Of a DNA stretch of 64,000 bases, positions 9,183 to 17,620 are shown in pieces. How positions within the stretch are numbered: the first letter of the stretch is position 1; each line of letters opens with the position of its first letter. Both the position numbers and the translations under genes were made by a program. The notes beneath the pieces are model-generated. The model was not told the origin of the DNA. It saw only the letters and a list, made by a program, of their open reading frames with translations, and made no database searches. The DNA is from Nitrospira_D sp019636945 (GTDB lineage: Bacteria; Nitrospirota; Nitrospiria; Nitrospirales; Nitrospiraceae): the NCBI RefSeq assembly GCF_047338595.1, contig NZ_JBLFBO010000002.1:1-64000 (forward strand), in the 5' to 3' direction.

Positions 9183-9965
9183 TCAGGGCTGCCCCACAAA
9201 CTGTGCGGACCCGCTCATCCCACTCAACACGTCTTTGGGAAGTGCGTCGAATACTCCGGTCACTTTGACGGTCTGACTTGCGGCGTCGACAGTCGCACCG
9301 ATTTCCTTGACCCTGGCTGAATACCCCTGGCCCGTCTCATCGACGACAAAGGTGAAGCGTGCCTGTTTTTTGAGCCAGGTCAACGCCATCGACGGCAAGA
9401 CCAATTCAATCTCCAGGCTCGTATCGTCCAACACGCTCAGCAGTTTGTCGTTGGGAAACACGTTCTCGTGCTCATGTACCATCACATCGACGATGCGTCC
9501 TGCAAACGGCGCGGCCAGGTGGCATCCACGCACGTTGATCTCCGCGATCCGCCTTGTGGCACCGGCTTTTTTGGCATCCGCTTCCGAGACTTCCAGGTCG
9601 AGCGTACTGACCGCGTTCAGTTTGGCGAGCTCCTTATTGTTCTGAAACGTCTTACTCTTGCCTTCGTGCTCCGCGGCAGCCGCCGCCAATTCCGCTTGGT
9701 ACTTGTCACATTCCAATTGCACCAGGGTTGCCCCTTTGACGAATCGCTGTCCTTCTCTGTACGGAACTTGATTGACACGCCCTTGGATCTGGGCATAGAG
9801 CACGGCCTGTGAGACCGCTTTGACGATTCCTCGAGCGACTCCGGATTCCTGCTTTGTCCCCTGAACTGATCGATCTCCCTTCGCCCACCCCGGCGATGGA
9901 ACTCCCATCGCCGCTGCAGCCAGGAGCACGGCTATTCCCACCCTAGTGTACGGCCGGTGTCGCAT
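9183..9965 (-). CDS. Periplasmic adaptor (HlyD/RND membrane-fusion) subunit
   Basis: The 260-residue protein has a signal peptide (MRHRPYTRVGIAVLLAAAAM, cleavage likely near GWA) and an adaptor fold: lipoyl half (GRVNQVPYREGQRFVKGA), a short helical hairpin, a second lipoyl half (CHLAAPFAGRIVDVMV) and a barrel (VLDDTSLEIELVLPSMAL). I chose the ATG at 9965 because GGAGAAAGGAG precedes it; an in-frame codon at 10007 lacks this and would lie before the signal peptide. The start overlaps the end of the TolC-like gene by 23 nt, which suggests coupled translation. It probably bridges the two membrane-bound HlyD proteins and the TolC-like channel. Confidence 0.85.
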   Translation of the reverse strand: MRHRPYTRVGIAVLLAAAAMGVPSPGWAKGDRSVQGTKQESGVARGIVKAVSQAVLYAQIQGRVNQVPYREGQRFVKGATLVQLECDKYQAELAAAAAEHEGKSKTFQNNKELAKLNAVSTLDLEVSEADAKKAGATRRIAEINVRGCHLAAPFAGRIVDVMVHEHENVFPNDKLLSVLDDTSLEIELVLPSMALTWLKKQARFTFVVDETGQGYSARVKEIGATVDAASQTVKVTGVFDALPKDVLSGMSGSAQFVGQP

Positions 9966-11517
9966 GGGGTTCCGCTCTCCTTTCTCCTTCCGACATGGTG
10001 AACCCACTGGGTTCCCAGTATTCCCTGATCGATTCCGTCAGTTGCGCCAGACTCTGTTCCGCCATGCTGGAAGGAACCGCTTCTTCCCCGATGGAGGCCA
10101 TCAAGGTGGCATAGGCCGTTTCCAATCCTGCTCGCGCCGTGTCCAAGCGGACATCGGCCGCGACGTCGTTGGCTCGTTCTCGAATCAGGGTGAGATCGTT
10201 CGTGCGCTGAGTCAGCCACAGGTTCTTGGTCTGCTCCACAATCGCACTCTGTGTCTGTTGGTAGTTCCGCGCATCCTGATATTCCTGTTTGGCCAGCACA
10301 AACTGTGTGGCGCCGACATGAACCTCCGTCAGAATGGACATGCTGAGCGCCAGACTTTGGACATCCAGCATGTGGCCGTTCGCTTCGATCGCTTTGAGTT
10401 TGGCCGGCGCTCGAAATACCGAGAGCAAGTTCCAGCTTGCCTGGGCGGCATAGCTGAGCCAATTCTGATACAAGAGAAAACTGTTGCTGTTGTAGTAACC
10501 GCCGAGCGACACTTTCAGGTTCGGAAACAATTCCAGAAACACGGCCTTGGCTTCCTTAGCGTTGATGCGCTTCTTGTAATCGATGGTGCGCAATTCCGGT
10601 CTGAGCAAGAGCGCCTGTTCTTCCAGCTTTTGACTGTCCAAGTTGACCACGGGGATCGAGGTGTCTCTCGGCGGCACGACCAGATCAAACTGCGTTCCTG
10701 GCGGCAATCCAATCATAGAGGCGAGTTGCGTCTTTGCGGTACTGAGCTCTCGAAATAATCGCCGCACTTCACGCTGGATATTGAGCAAATCTCGTTGATA
10801 GTTGAGCGGCGTCAACGGCGCCTGAAGTTTCTGGCCGACGATCCGTTTGGTACTCTCCAATGCTTTGTCAACCGAGTCGTCCAAGAGCCGAATTCGAGGA
10901 AGTACGCGTTCCGCACTCACCGCCCGCCAATACGCCCCTCTGACATCCTGTATCAATCGCACTGCCAGACGCCGCTTTTCCTCTTCCGCCACCAGCACAT
11001 TGTCGGCTGCCTGTTGTGCGCGCACGAACGACAGGCCAAAGTCGAGCACATCCCAACTTAACGCGAGATTGCCGGACATGACGTTTTTTTCGGATGAGGT
11101 GAACGGTTCGACCGCCTGGCGTCCCGTGAGAATCGATTGCCCGACGCCGCCGGCGAAATTATTCCGTCCATCGAACCCGGCATTGGCGGCGACTTGGGGA
11201 AGCAGTGAATAGTGCGCCACGTTCAACTGCTGATGCGCCAGTTGGACTTGAATCGCTTTGACCTTCGCATCCAAGTTGTATTTGACCGCCCGTGCCATCG
11301 CCTCATATAAATCAATCGGTCTCCCAACCGGCTCGTCGACTGCGGAGATGGCAAGAAAATCTTTGAGTGCCCGAGCCTGGATTTCTCCGGTCTCCATCGG
11401 ATGTGGCTTGATCAGACACCCGCTCATCGTGAGCGGTATCATCACGGTGACGACAGCCCGCACGGCTGTGCGCACCGCTTGTCGATGACCACCCCACAGC
11501 AGACAGATCGCCCGCAC
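9943..11517 (-). CDS. TolC-family outer-membrane channel lipoprotein
   Basis: Residues after position 60 match the outer-membrane efflux protein family: two structural repeats rich in long coiled helices, such as EAMARAVKYNLDAKVKAIQ, KRLAVRLIQDVRGAYWRAVS and LRPELRTIDYKKRINAKEAK. The start is best placed at a GTG at 11517, preceded by GGAGG at ideal spacing; an ATG at 11637 would add 40 residues without function. From the GTG the product is 524 residues and has a lipoprotein signal ending in the lipobox LTMSGC. It is the first gene of the four-gene export run and has no regulator beside it. It should form the outer-membrane exit duct. Confidence 0.88.
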   Translation of the reverse strand: MRAICLLWGGHRQAVRTAVRAVVTVMIPLTMSGCLIKPHPMETGEIQARALKDFLAISAVDEPVGRPIDLYEAMARAVKYNLDAKVKAIQVQLAHQQLNVAHYSLLPQVAANAGFDGRNNFAGGVGQSILTGRQAVEPFTSSEKNVMSGNLALSWDVLDFGLSFVRAQQAADNVLVAEEEKRRLAVRLIQDVRGAYWRAVSAERVLPRIRLLDDSVDKALESTKRIVGQKLQAPLTPLNYQRDLLNIQREVRRLFRELSTAKTQLASMIGLPPGTQFDLVVPPRDTSIPVVNLDSQKLEEQALLLRPELRTIDYKKRINAKEAKAVFLELFPNLKVSLGGYYNSNSFLLYQNWLSYAAQASWNLLSVFRAPAKLKAIEANGHMLDVQSLALSMSILTEVHVGATQFVLAKQEYQDARNYQQTQSAIVEQTKNLWLTQRTNDLTLIRERANDVAADVRLDTARAGLETAYATLMASIGEEAVPSSMAEQSLAQLTESIREYWEPSGFTMSEGERRAEPHATPAVH

Positions 11518-11869
11518 GATAGTCCTCCAGGTAGACCAGGGCCCTGTGCAGTACCGATATCGGCTCCGCCTGCAAGGAACTTGATCGAATGGAAGGGAAT
11601 GGGTTGAAACTACGATGAGATAAGGAAAAACCCACACAATTCAACACGATTGGAGACTAATCGCTCGTTACCGCTACACAACTGGTCAATCCCTTCTTGG
11701 CTTGAGAATCAGCACCACCATAAAGTCGGCAAACCGCTTGGCATTGAGCCTGTCCTTCTGAGCCCTTCTTCCGGAGTACTCCCTTGGTATCTACCTATCC
11801 CTCTGCTGCTTGGCTACCCTTCTTCTAACAGGTTCCAACGGCTGCAACCCTTTAACCGGGAGAATGACC
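11518..11869. other. Divergent intergenic region
   Basis: This stretch separates the export operon (minus) and a small zinc-ribbon gene (plus), so promoters for both are expected here. Apart from the two ribosome binding sites I see no operator, repeat or terminator. Confidence 0.4.
11524..11528 (-). promoter_or_regulatory. Ribosome binding site that fixes the GTG start of the TolC-like gene
   Basis: GGAGG on the minus strand lies six bases before the GTG at 11517. This is the only strong Shine-Dalgarno in the area and places the lipoprotein signal at the true N-terminus. Confidence 0.75.
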
Positions 11870-12115
11870 ATGAGCTGCTCACGTTGTCGGGGATTGATGG
11901 TGAAGGAGCATTTCTTGGATTTTGACGGTACTATTGGACATATGTGGGCCAGCGGCTATCGTTGTATGAATTGCGGCAATGTGCATGACCCGATCATTGC
12001 GCAGCACCGCCGGTCGAGGCCCGAACCGGTACTTACCGTCTCAACCGATGAATTCGACTATACTGAAGAGGAATTCGAGATGGACGCACATCCCGTCATG
12101 AAGCATGCGGCATAA
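11870..12115 (+). CDS. Small zinc-ribbon protein
   Basis: The 81-residue product starts MSCSRCRGLMVKEHF and contains two CxxC pairs: CSRC near the N-terminus and CMNCG about 28 residues later. This is the layout of a treble-clef or ribbon zinc site. The C-terminal half is acidic and uncharacterised. I chose the ATG at 11870 because GGGAG sits seven bases upstream; an ATG two codons earlier would overlap that site. It lies 50 nt before the response regulator in the same direction and may be co-transcribed with it. The function is not recognised. Confidence 0.75.
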   Translation: MSCSRCRGLMVKEHFLDFDGTIGHMWASGYRCMNCGNVHDPIIAQHRRSRPEPVLTVSTDEFDYTEEEFEMDAHPVMKHAA

Positions 12116-12165
12116 CAGAGCCTGACGGGATTGCCTGTGCATCCATCTGGTCGTGGGAGAGTACC

Positions 12166-12528
12166 ATGGCTTCGATCTTGATTGTCGATGATGACGATTC
12201 GATCAGAACCCTCTTGCGTCACATCCTTGAAGAAGACGGGCATCAGATCCGAGAGGCCACAAACGGTCACGCCGGGCTCACGCTCTATCGAGAACAACCA
12301 GCCGATCTTGTGATCACCGACATCTTGATGCCCGAACGCGATGGCATGGAGGTCACGCTGGCATTGACTCGTGAATTCTTGGACGCCAGAGTCATTGCCA
12401 TGACCGGCGCGACCGGCGACCAGAATTTTTTGAACGTTGCGAAACTCTTCGGTGCCAGGCGGGTGATCCAGAAACCCTTTTCACCGGCCGACCTCCTCCG
12501 TGCCGTGCGGTTCACGCTGAGTCACTAG
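12166..12528 (+). CDS. Single-domain response regulator (CheY-like receiver)
   Basis: The 120-residue protein is one receiver domain with the full set of active residues: the acidic cluster DDDD (8-11), the phospho-acceptor Asp52 (ITDILMP), Thr80 (AMTGA) and Lys103 (IQKPF). It lacks any DNA-binding or output domain, so it probably passes phosphate on or binds a partner protein. No histidine kinase is adjacent. The nearest candidate is the partial kinase far downstream, and there is no evidence linking them. Confidence 0.9.
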   Translation: MASILIVDDDDSIRTLLRHILEEDGHQIREATNGHAGLTLYREQPADLVITDILMPERDGMEVTLALTREFLDARVIAMTGATGDQNFLNVAKLFGARRVIQKPFSPADLLRAVRFTLSH

Positions 12529-12580
12529 CCCGATAGGGCGTAAAAGAAAAGACCGTATCCCCTCAGGAAACGACCGACTA

Positions 12581-14065
12581 TTACTCCCCCTCCACCTTGC
12601 TCAGATTCGGCTTGTGTTGAGCCGTCAGTGACGGCAACAGCGATCCAACGAGCATCCCGACTCCCGCGACCAGAAGCCCAACCAGTTGCGGAGGCCACAC
12701 ATCAGTCGGTTGACTTACCAGTTCCAGCAAGAGCCAACTCGCAAGCCCGGCGACGATGGCACAACAGGCTCCCTGTGCCGTTGCCCGCTTCCAATAGAGT
12801 CCCGCAAGCAGCGGGATAAAGGCCGCGACCAGTGTGACTTTGTACGTACTCACCACCAGCTTGTAGATGGTCGCATCGGACCAGAGCGCAATCACCAACA
12901 CCAGTGAGGCAAATGCCACCAAGACGATACGCATCAGGCGCAGAAATTCTGAGTCGTTCACGTGGTGAAACAGGGGCTTAAGTACATTCTCACTGAGCGC
13001 CACCGAGGGCGCCAGTAAGGTGGCGCTTGAACAGCTCATGACGGCAGACAACAGCGCCCCGAAAAAGATCACCTGTGCCACAACCGGTGTATGCTGCAGA
13101 ATTAATGTCGGCAAGACCAACTGCGAATCCTGCTCCAGCAAGGCCCCAAACTTGGCAGGGTCCACCAACGTGGCCGAGTACGCTAGGAACATCGGAACAA
13201 AGCAGAACGCAAAATAGAGTCCGGCCCCCAACAGCGCCCCCCGCACGGCGGTCTGCTCGTTCCTCGCCGAGGTGATCCGTTGGAAGACATCCTGCTGTGG
13301 AATCGATCCAAGCATCATGGTCATCCAGGCTCCCAGGAATGGAATCCACTCCACGAGTGTTGCCGTAGGAAACAGGTTCAGCTTGCCGGCCTCCGCTGCA
13401 TGGGTAATCACCGCCGGCACGCCACCCGCCAGATCCCCGACGATGGACGCGATATAGAGGAGCCCTCCCACGATCACTGAAATTTGGACCAGATCGAGAA
13501 TGGCGACTGAAAACATCCCTCCGAAGGTCGTATAGGTCAGCACGATCGCTGCCCCGATCATAATCCCAACCGACTGACTGACCCCACCTTCGGTCACCAC
13601 ATTCAAGACCAGCCCCAGCACTTTGAATTGTGCCGCCACCCATCCCACGTACGAGGCGACGATGCAGAGTGTGCAGAGGACCTCAACCGTGCGGTTGTAC
13701 CGATAACGGTAGTAATCTCCTACCGTCAGTAGATTGAGGCGATACAACCGAGGGGCGAAAAACAGCCCGGCCAGCACCAAGCACATGCTGGATCCGAATG
13801 GATCGGCCACGACGCCGCGAAGCCCCTCTTTGACGAACGTCGCCGAGATTCCCAGCACGGCTTCAGCACCGAACCACGTCGCAAACACGGTAGCCGTCAC
13901 CACCGCCAGAGGTAGACTTCTCCCGGCCACGGCAAAATCCTTGGAGTTCTGCACGCGTGTCGCAGCGAACAGTCCAATACCGACGGAGAGCAGCAGATAG
14001 AGGATGACAAACCAGAGGACCACGTGCGCAGAATAATGCGATCTGCGTGAGCAATCAATCAGCAT
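12581..14065 (-). CDS. Sodium:solute symporter family protein
   Basis: The 494-residue product has about 13 hydrophobic helices and the SSS family layout, beginning with LYLLLSVGIGLFAATRV and KDFAVAGRSLPL, then GISATFVKEG and YYRYRYNRTVEVL. The substrate cannot be told from sequence; pantothenate, proline and carboxylates are all possible in the family. The ATG at 14065 has a weak AGGA site. A GTG 15 codons downstream, nearer the first helix, is the main alternative. It converges with the response regulator gene and has no visible partner gene. Confidence 0.85.
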   Translation of the reverse strand: MLIDCSRRSHYSAHVVLWFVILYLLLSVGIGLFAATRVQNSKDFAVAGRSLPLAVVTATVFATWFGAEAVLGISATFVKEGLRGVVADPFGSSMCLVLAGLFFAPRLYRLNLLTVGDYYRYRYNRTVEVLCTLCIVASYVGWVAAQFKVLGLVLNVVTEGGVSQSVGIMIGAAIVLTYTTFGGMFSVAILDLVQISVIVGGLLYIASIVGDLAGGVPAVITHAAEAGKLNLFPTATLVEWIPFLGAWMTMMLGSIPQQDVFQRITSARNEQTAVRGALLGAGLYFAFCFVPMFLAYSATLVDPAKFGALLEQDSQLVLPTLILQHTPVVAQVIFFGALLSAVMSCSSATLLAPSVALSENVLKPLFHHVNDSEFLRLMRIVLVAFASLVLVIALWSDATIYKLVVSTYKVTLVAAFIPLLAGLYWKRATAQGACCAIVAGLASWLLLELVSQPTDVWPPQLVGLLVAGVGMLVGSLLPSLTAQHKPNLSKVEGE

Positions 14066-14183
14066 TCAGAATCCTGCCGAGCCAGGAAGTAGCCTCAATG
14101 GCAAGACTCAAGCCAATGGAAGGAAGCGTCATATGTGGCAACGCATGCCACACCGGAGAAATATCGGATATCGACCGAATGAA

Positions 14184-14681
14184 TTAGCGGTCAGGGGAGT
14201 TGGGTTTAGAAGAAATCGCTTGCGGTACAAGCATGTGCAAATCGACCTGTTTTCTCCTAAGACCCAGCCTAGGAGATCTCCTCACCCCGGGTTTGAACCC
14301 CCAGTATTGAGATGCTCCGAGTAGGAGGCGACAACCAACGAGAAAGAGATCGCCATGTGACTCAACAGGCAGAACCTTGGTCCACTGCACTTCATAGAGA
14401 TTCACCGCATATTCCCATCGAGCCTGAGGGACATGAAGTTCCAGAAGTTGTCGATTTCGTGGCCGGCTACCCATTAAGACGAGAATCCCATGCGCACTGC
14501 GATTCAAACTGCACGCCTCGCCCTGTTCGATCAAAACCCGTTCACCCTCGATCGATTCGCAGAGGTTATACGCACAAACCTTGGACCCATCAACTCGTAC
14601 CTCTTGCCGGCGTTCAGACAGCAAGCCTTCCGATTCTTTACCAATAGCCGTCGGTACAACTGTGAGATTCAGATTTCCCAT
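14184..14681 (-). CDS. PilZ-like conserved hypothetical protein
   Basis: The roughly 165-residue protein has a central region with RRQEVRVDGSKVCAY, followed by SLNRSAHGILVLM and CRLLLG strands. This resembles a PilZ-type beta-barrel with its SxxG element, although the classical RxxxR is only partly met (ERRQEVR). If it is PilZ, it would bind cyclic di-GMP, but that is inference. GGGGAG precedes the ATG at 14681 by nine bases and directly abuts the ATG at 14690, so 14681 is the better start. It stands alone between the symporter and dinB. Confidence 0.55.
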   Translation of the reverse strand: MGNLNLTVVPTAIGKESEGLLSERRQEVRVDGSKVCAYNLCESIEGERVLIEQGEACSLNRSAHGILVLMGSRPRNRQLLELHVPQARWEYAVNLYEVQWTKVLPVESHGDLFLVGCRLLLGASQYWGFKPGVRRSPRLGLRRKQVDLHMLVPQAISSKPNSPDR

Positions 14682-15094
14682 GTTGGTCATCTCCCCATTC
14701 AGGGAAACTTCCCCCTGAACATTGCTCTATCACCCGGACATCATTACTCAACTGTCTGCGCATTAACGTTGAGCAAGTGTCGTACCTAATAAAGCGCTTC
14801 CGAGTTCCCCCCAGCGATTCCACTGGAGTATCACGGGGATTCCTTATTCCCCATGTGTTTTCTTCCATAGGGCCAAACCCATAGAGCGAATGAAAATGAG
14901 TTCACTCTTCCGGTAGATTACCCTTCTATCTCCTGGATTCTTCGAGATAATTTCAACTGAATGCCAAAGCATGCATGATGAAGTGTGTAGCCATGCTGAA
15001 AAAGCGACGCTTACCCCTTGAATTCACTCGCCATCTCGAATGGCCCGGTGTTGTCTCGCTCACTCGCTTGTTCCACAAAGGACAGAGTAATCGG
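14682..15094. other. Intergenic region upstream of the PilZ-like gene
   Basis: This 413-bp stretch lies between the PilZ-like gene start and the 3' end of dinB. It is richer in A+T than its surroundings near 14840-15000. Short ORFs cross it without domains or ribosome binding sites. I see no supported gene, repeat or terminator. Confidence 0.4.
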
Positions 15095-16171
15095 TCAGAT
15101 CAGCTTTTCCACCCGAATGCCAAGCAGGCGGATCCGTTGGCGAAGAGGATTTTCGCGACGGTCGAGGAACGGCATGAGCAGCCTTAGGATCTCCCGACGC
15201 AGCGTGGCCATATTGCCGGCTGGTTCCACCAGCGTATGGGCACGTGATGTGGTTTTAAAGTCAGCGAACCGAACGGTTAGAACGACGGTCCGAAACGACT
15301 GAAACCCCTCCTGCCGCAACCGATCCATCACGCCCTTGCCGAGAAGTTCCAGTTCCCTGAGTAGTCGCTGGCTGTCGAGGGTATCGGTCTCAAGGGTATG
15401 CTGCTCGCTGATTGACTTGATCTCCGTATGTTCCTCGAGCGGAGTGATATCTCGGCCGCGAACCTTTTCATAGAGGTCGACCCCGCGCTTCCCAAGCAAT
15501 CCATTGAATTGCACTGCCGTCAATGCTTTCACATCCTGCACACAGGTGAACCCCTGTCTTGCAAGGAGGCCCTCCGTCTTAGGGCCGATACCAGGAATGG
15601 CTCGCAGTGGAAGTGGCGCGAGAAACGACTCGGCGTCCTCCTCACAGACGACCGTCAGCCCATCCGGCTTAGACATCCCCGATGCGATTTTGGCGATCAG
15701 TTTGTTCGGCCCGATGCCGACTGAAGCTGTCAGCCTGACTGTCGTATAGATCGCAGCCTTCAACTCTTGAGACAGCAATGCTGCGGCTTGATAGGACTCC
15801 GTAAAACTCAGATCGCCGTAGGTTTCATCGATGCTTGCCTGCTCTACGACAGGAATAAATCGCCTGACGACGCCCATGATTTCTGCTGAAACATGCGCGT
15901 ACTTGGGCATATCGACCGAGACAAAGGCAACCGCCGGCTTCCCAGCCCGACGTGCCGCCTCTGACAACCGCCACGCTACGGAAATCGGGGTCGCAGAGTG
16001 AATCCCGTAGGCACGCGCCAGATAGTTCGACGTGGACACGACTCCACGTCCCCTCCCACCCAGAGGGTCCGCCCCGACCACCAACGGAATACCTCGAAGG
16101 GCGGGAGTATCCCGCTCCTCAATCGCCGCGAAGAACGCGTCCATGTCTAAATGAGCGATAATCCGAACCAT
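15095..16171 (-). CDS. dinB: DNA polymerase IV (Y-family translesion polymerase)
   Basis: The protein from the ATG at 16171 has 358 residues and begins MVRIIAHLDMDAFFAAIEER, with the first metal-binding Asp and the steric-gate FF. The second catalytic pair is in EQASIDETYGDL, where the usual YLD is YGD. A helix-hairpin-helix (LRAIPGIGPKTEGLLARQGF) and a little-finger domain follow. The product should copy past damaged bases during stress. GGGGAG lies three bases upstream of the ATG; an in-frame codon at 16267 would add 32 residues before the conserved start and is unlikely. The C-terminus (RIRLLGIRVEKLI) has no obvious beta-clamp motif after it. It is monocistronic. Confidence 0.92.
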   Translation of the reverse strand: MVRIIAHLDMDAFFAAIEERDTPALRGIPLVVGADPLGGRGRGVVSTSNYLARAYGIHSATPISVAWRLSEAARRAGKPAVAFVSVDMPKYAHVSAEIMGVVRRFIPVVEQASIDETYGDLSFTESYQAAALLSQELKAAIYTTVRLTASVGIGPNKLIAKIASGMSKPDGLTVVCEEDAESFLAPLPLRAIPGIGPKTEGLLARQGFTCVQDVKALTAVQFNGLLGKRGVDLYEKVRGRDITPLEEHTEIKSISEQHTLETDTLDSQRLLRELELLGKGVMDRLRQEGFQSFRTVVLTVRFADFKTTSRAHTLVEPAGNMATLRREILRLLMPFLDRRENPLRQRIRLLGIRVEKLI

Positions 16172-16324
16172 CTTCTCCCCTAACTTAACAAGAAGCCCGC
16201 TATTTCCCCGTAGATTTTTTTGATGAACCTGACGTACAATTTCTTCCGAGCCTGCTGCTGCACGCACAAAGAGGAGCCGATCTAACGACTGAGTCTGCTA
16301 GACCATTAACGAAAGGTAGCTCTC

Positions 16325-16510
16325 GTGGCCATTCGCTGGTTTAACGTAATCGGATTTGTGATGCTGTTCAGTGCACTCTTCTTCAATGAGGTCGTGTACC
16401 TCAACGTGTGGTATGATTTCAATCTTTCTACAATATTCCCGGCGATCGTTTATCTCGCCGTTGGGATATGGCTTTCGTTGCGGGGAGAATCGACTTACCA
16501 GGAAGCGTGA
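16325..16510 (+). CDS. Small two-helix membrane protein (copy 1)
   Basis: The 61-residue protein has two hydrophobic segments (FNVIGFVMLFSALFF and IFPAIVYLAVGIWLSL) joined by a loop with NVWYDFNLS. It begins with GTG, with AAGGTAG upstream. It is a clear relative of the next gene: WFNVIGFVML matches WIGFVMLL, and both share a VWYDFNL/AWYELNL loop and a VYLxVG second helix. No function is known. Confidence 0.7.
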   Translation: MAIRWFNVIGFVMLFSALFFNEVVYLNVWYDFNLSTIFPAIVYLAVGIWLSLRGESTYQEA

Positions 16511-16639
16511 TATGAGTTGGACCACTCATGGCATTCGAGAACCACAATTCTTGAGCGTAAAGCAACATCGTCAGCAGCAGTTCACCATCAACATGGGCCC
16601 ACTAGCTGGGCACATACCATCACTGAAAGGAGACAGCCC

Positions 16640-16828
16640 ATGGGTATGAGTTTCATCAATTGGATTGGATTTGTGATGTTGCTCCTGGGTCTTTTGCTGA
16701 ATGAGCTCTTCCTTGGGATGAACGCCTGGTATGAGCTCAACCTCGGAGCCATCATCATCGGCATCGTCTATCTGGTGGTTGGAGCCTCATTGTCTCTCTG
16801 GCCAAATGCCAGCGACACAACCGCCTGA
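16640..16828 (+). CDS. Small two-helix membrane protein (copy 2)
   Basis: The 62-residue product (MGMSFINWIGFVMLLLG) has two transmembrane helices and an intervening NAWYELNLG loop, like its upstream neighbour. AAAGGAGA precedes the ATG by about seven bases. The two genes form a tandem pair 129 bp apart, probably from duplication. No domain is recognised. Confidence 0.75.
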   Translation: MGMSFINWIGFVMLLLGLLLNELFLGMNAWYELNLGAIIIGIVYLVVGASLSLWPNASDTTA

Positions 16829-17325
16829 ACCGTATCTGACTTCGAATCGTGCTCGTGAGGTCAATAGGGATGGGGAAGGCTTGATCTCCTGCCTGTTCGT
16901 GCTGTGCGTGGTGCCTAACTATCGTGAATCCAGCAGGCTAAGTTGATCTGTATGGTCCCGTATTCATTTTCTTGAAGTCCGCTGAGTCTACCCAGCCAAC
17001 TTCTATTCACTCCCTCACGTACGCCTTCCCTACAAAAAGGCACCACAAGTACCTCTGTTCCTCCACCGGCAGCTAATCTTGCCTCAGGACACTGTCACAC
17101 CAAGTCAGACATTGGATATGCAGTCCCAGGCTGCACCTGCCATCGCATATCAAGAGTTGATCTCCTTAGACGAATCCACTACCATCTCAGTTAACCTGTG
17201 CCAGCCAAGAAATTTGGTGCAATTCGAGTAGGAACCCGACGATCGTACCGGAGAGGGTTCCACAGATTCCCGGGCACTTATGCCAATCACCACAATCCCA
17301 CTCTTAAACCAGGAGGAGAACTCTC
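16829..17325. other. Long intergenic stretch without supported genes
   Basis: About 500 bp separate the small membrane protein and the DUF1059 gene. Short ORFs in it lack ribosome binding sites and domains. The last 30 bases hold the AGGAGGAGA site of the DUF1059 gene. I see no repeat or clear hairpin. Confidence 0.4.
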
Positions 17326-17532
17326 ATGGCAGACAAACAGTATAAGCAACTCGGCTGTCTGGATGTGCAACCGTCCGGGGGCTGCGGGTTCCAAGTGCGG
17401 GCTGAAACGGAGGCGGAGCTGATGCAGCTCGTCGCCACTCACGCGAAGCAATGCCATAAGTTGGACTCTATTCCCCCGGAAATGGCGGCGAAAGTTCAGG
17501 CAGCAGTACAAACAGTGACCGTCAAGGTCTAG
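17326..17532 (+). CDS. DUF1059 domain protein
   Basis: The 68-residue protein matches DUF1059: an N-terminal QLGCLDVQPSGGCGFQVRAET, then ELMQLVATHAKQCHKL and a short amphipathic helix. The family pattern of paired cysteines (Cys10, Cys20) and a His-x-x-x-Cys-His segment is visible and could bind metal, though no function is established. AGGAGGAGA lies just before the ATG. A strong hairpin follows the stop, so it is probably transcribed alone. Confidence 0.88.
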   Translation: MADKQYKQLGCLDVQPSGGCGFQVRAETEAELMQLVATHAKQCHKLDSIPPEMAAKVQAAVQTVTVKV

Positions 17533-17553
17533 TCCGCACTTCGTAGTAAGTGA

Positions 17554-17586
17554 GAGCCCCCGCCTCATCTGCTGGCGGGGGGCCTC
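17554..17586 (+). terminator. GC-rich hairpin after the DUF1059 gene
   Basis: CCCCCGCC (17557-17564) pairs with GGCGGGGG (17574-17581) around a nine-base loop, with further pairing of the flanking GAG and CTC across a small bulge. It starts about 20 bases after the stop codon. There is no T-tract, so it may act as a transcript-end stabiliser or a weak intrinsic terminator. Confidence 0.6.
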
Positions 17587-17620
17587 ATTCATCACCCGCC
17601 TTGTGGAGAAAGGACCACGT

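Noticed and set aside
12529..12580. GCCCGATAGGGC considered a bidirectional terminator
   Set aside because: The stem has only four base pairs and neither strand has a T-tract on the correct side.
14285..14312. GGGTTTGAACCC resembles the T-arm of a tRNA
   Set aside because: It lies inside the PilZ-like coding region and no acceptor, D or anticodon arms surround it.
16829..17325. Searched for a small RNA or riboswitch
   Set aside because: No conserved helix pattern or terminator was recognisable by eye.
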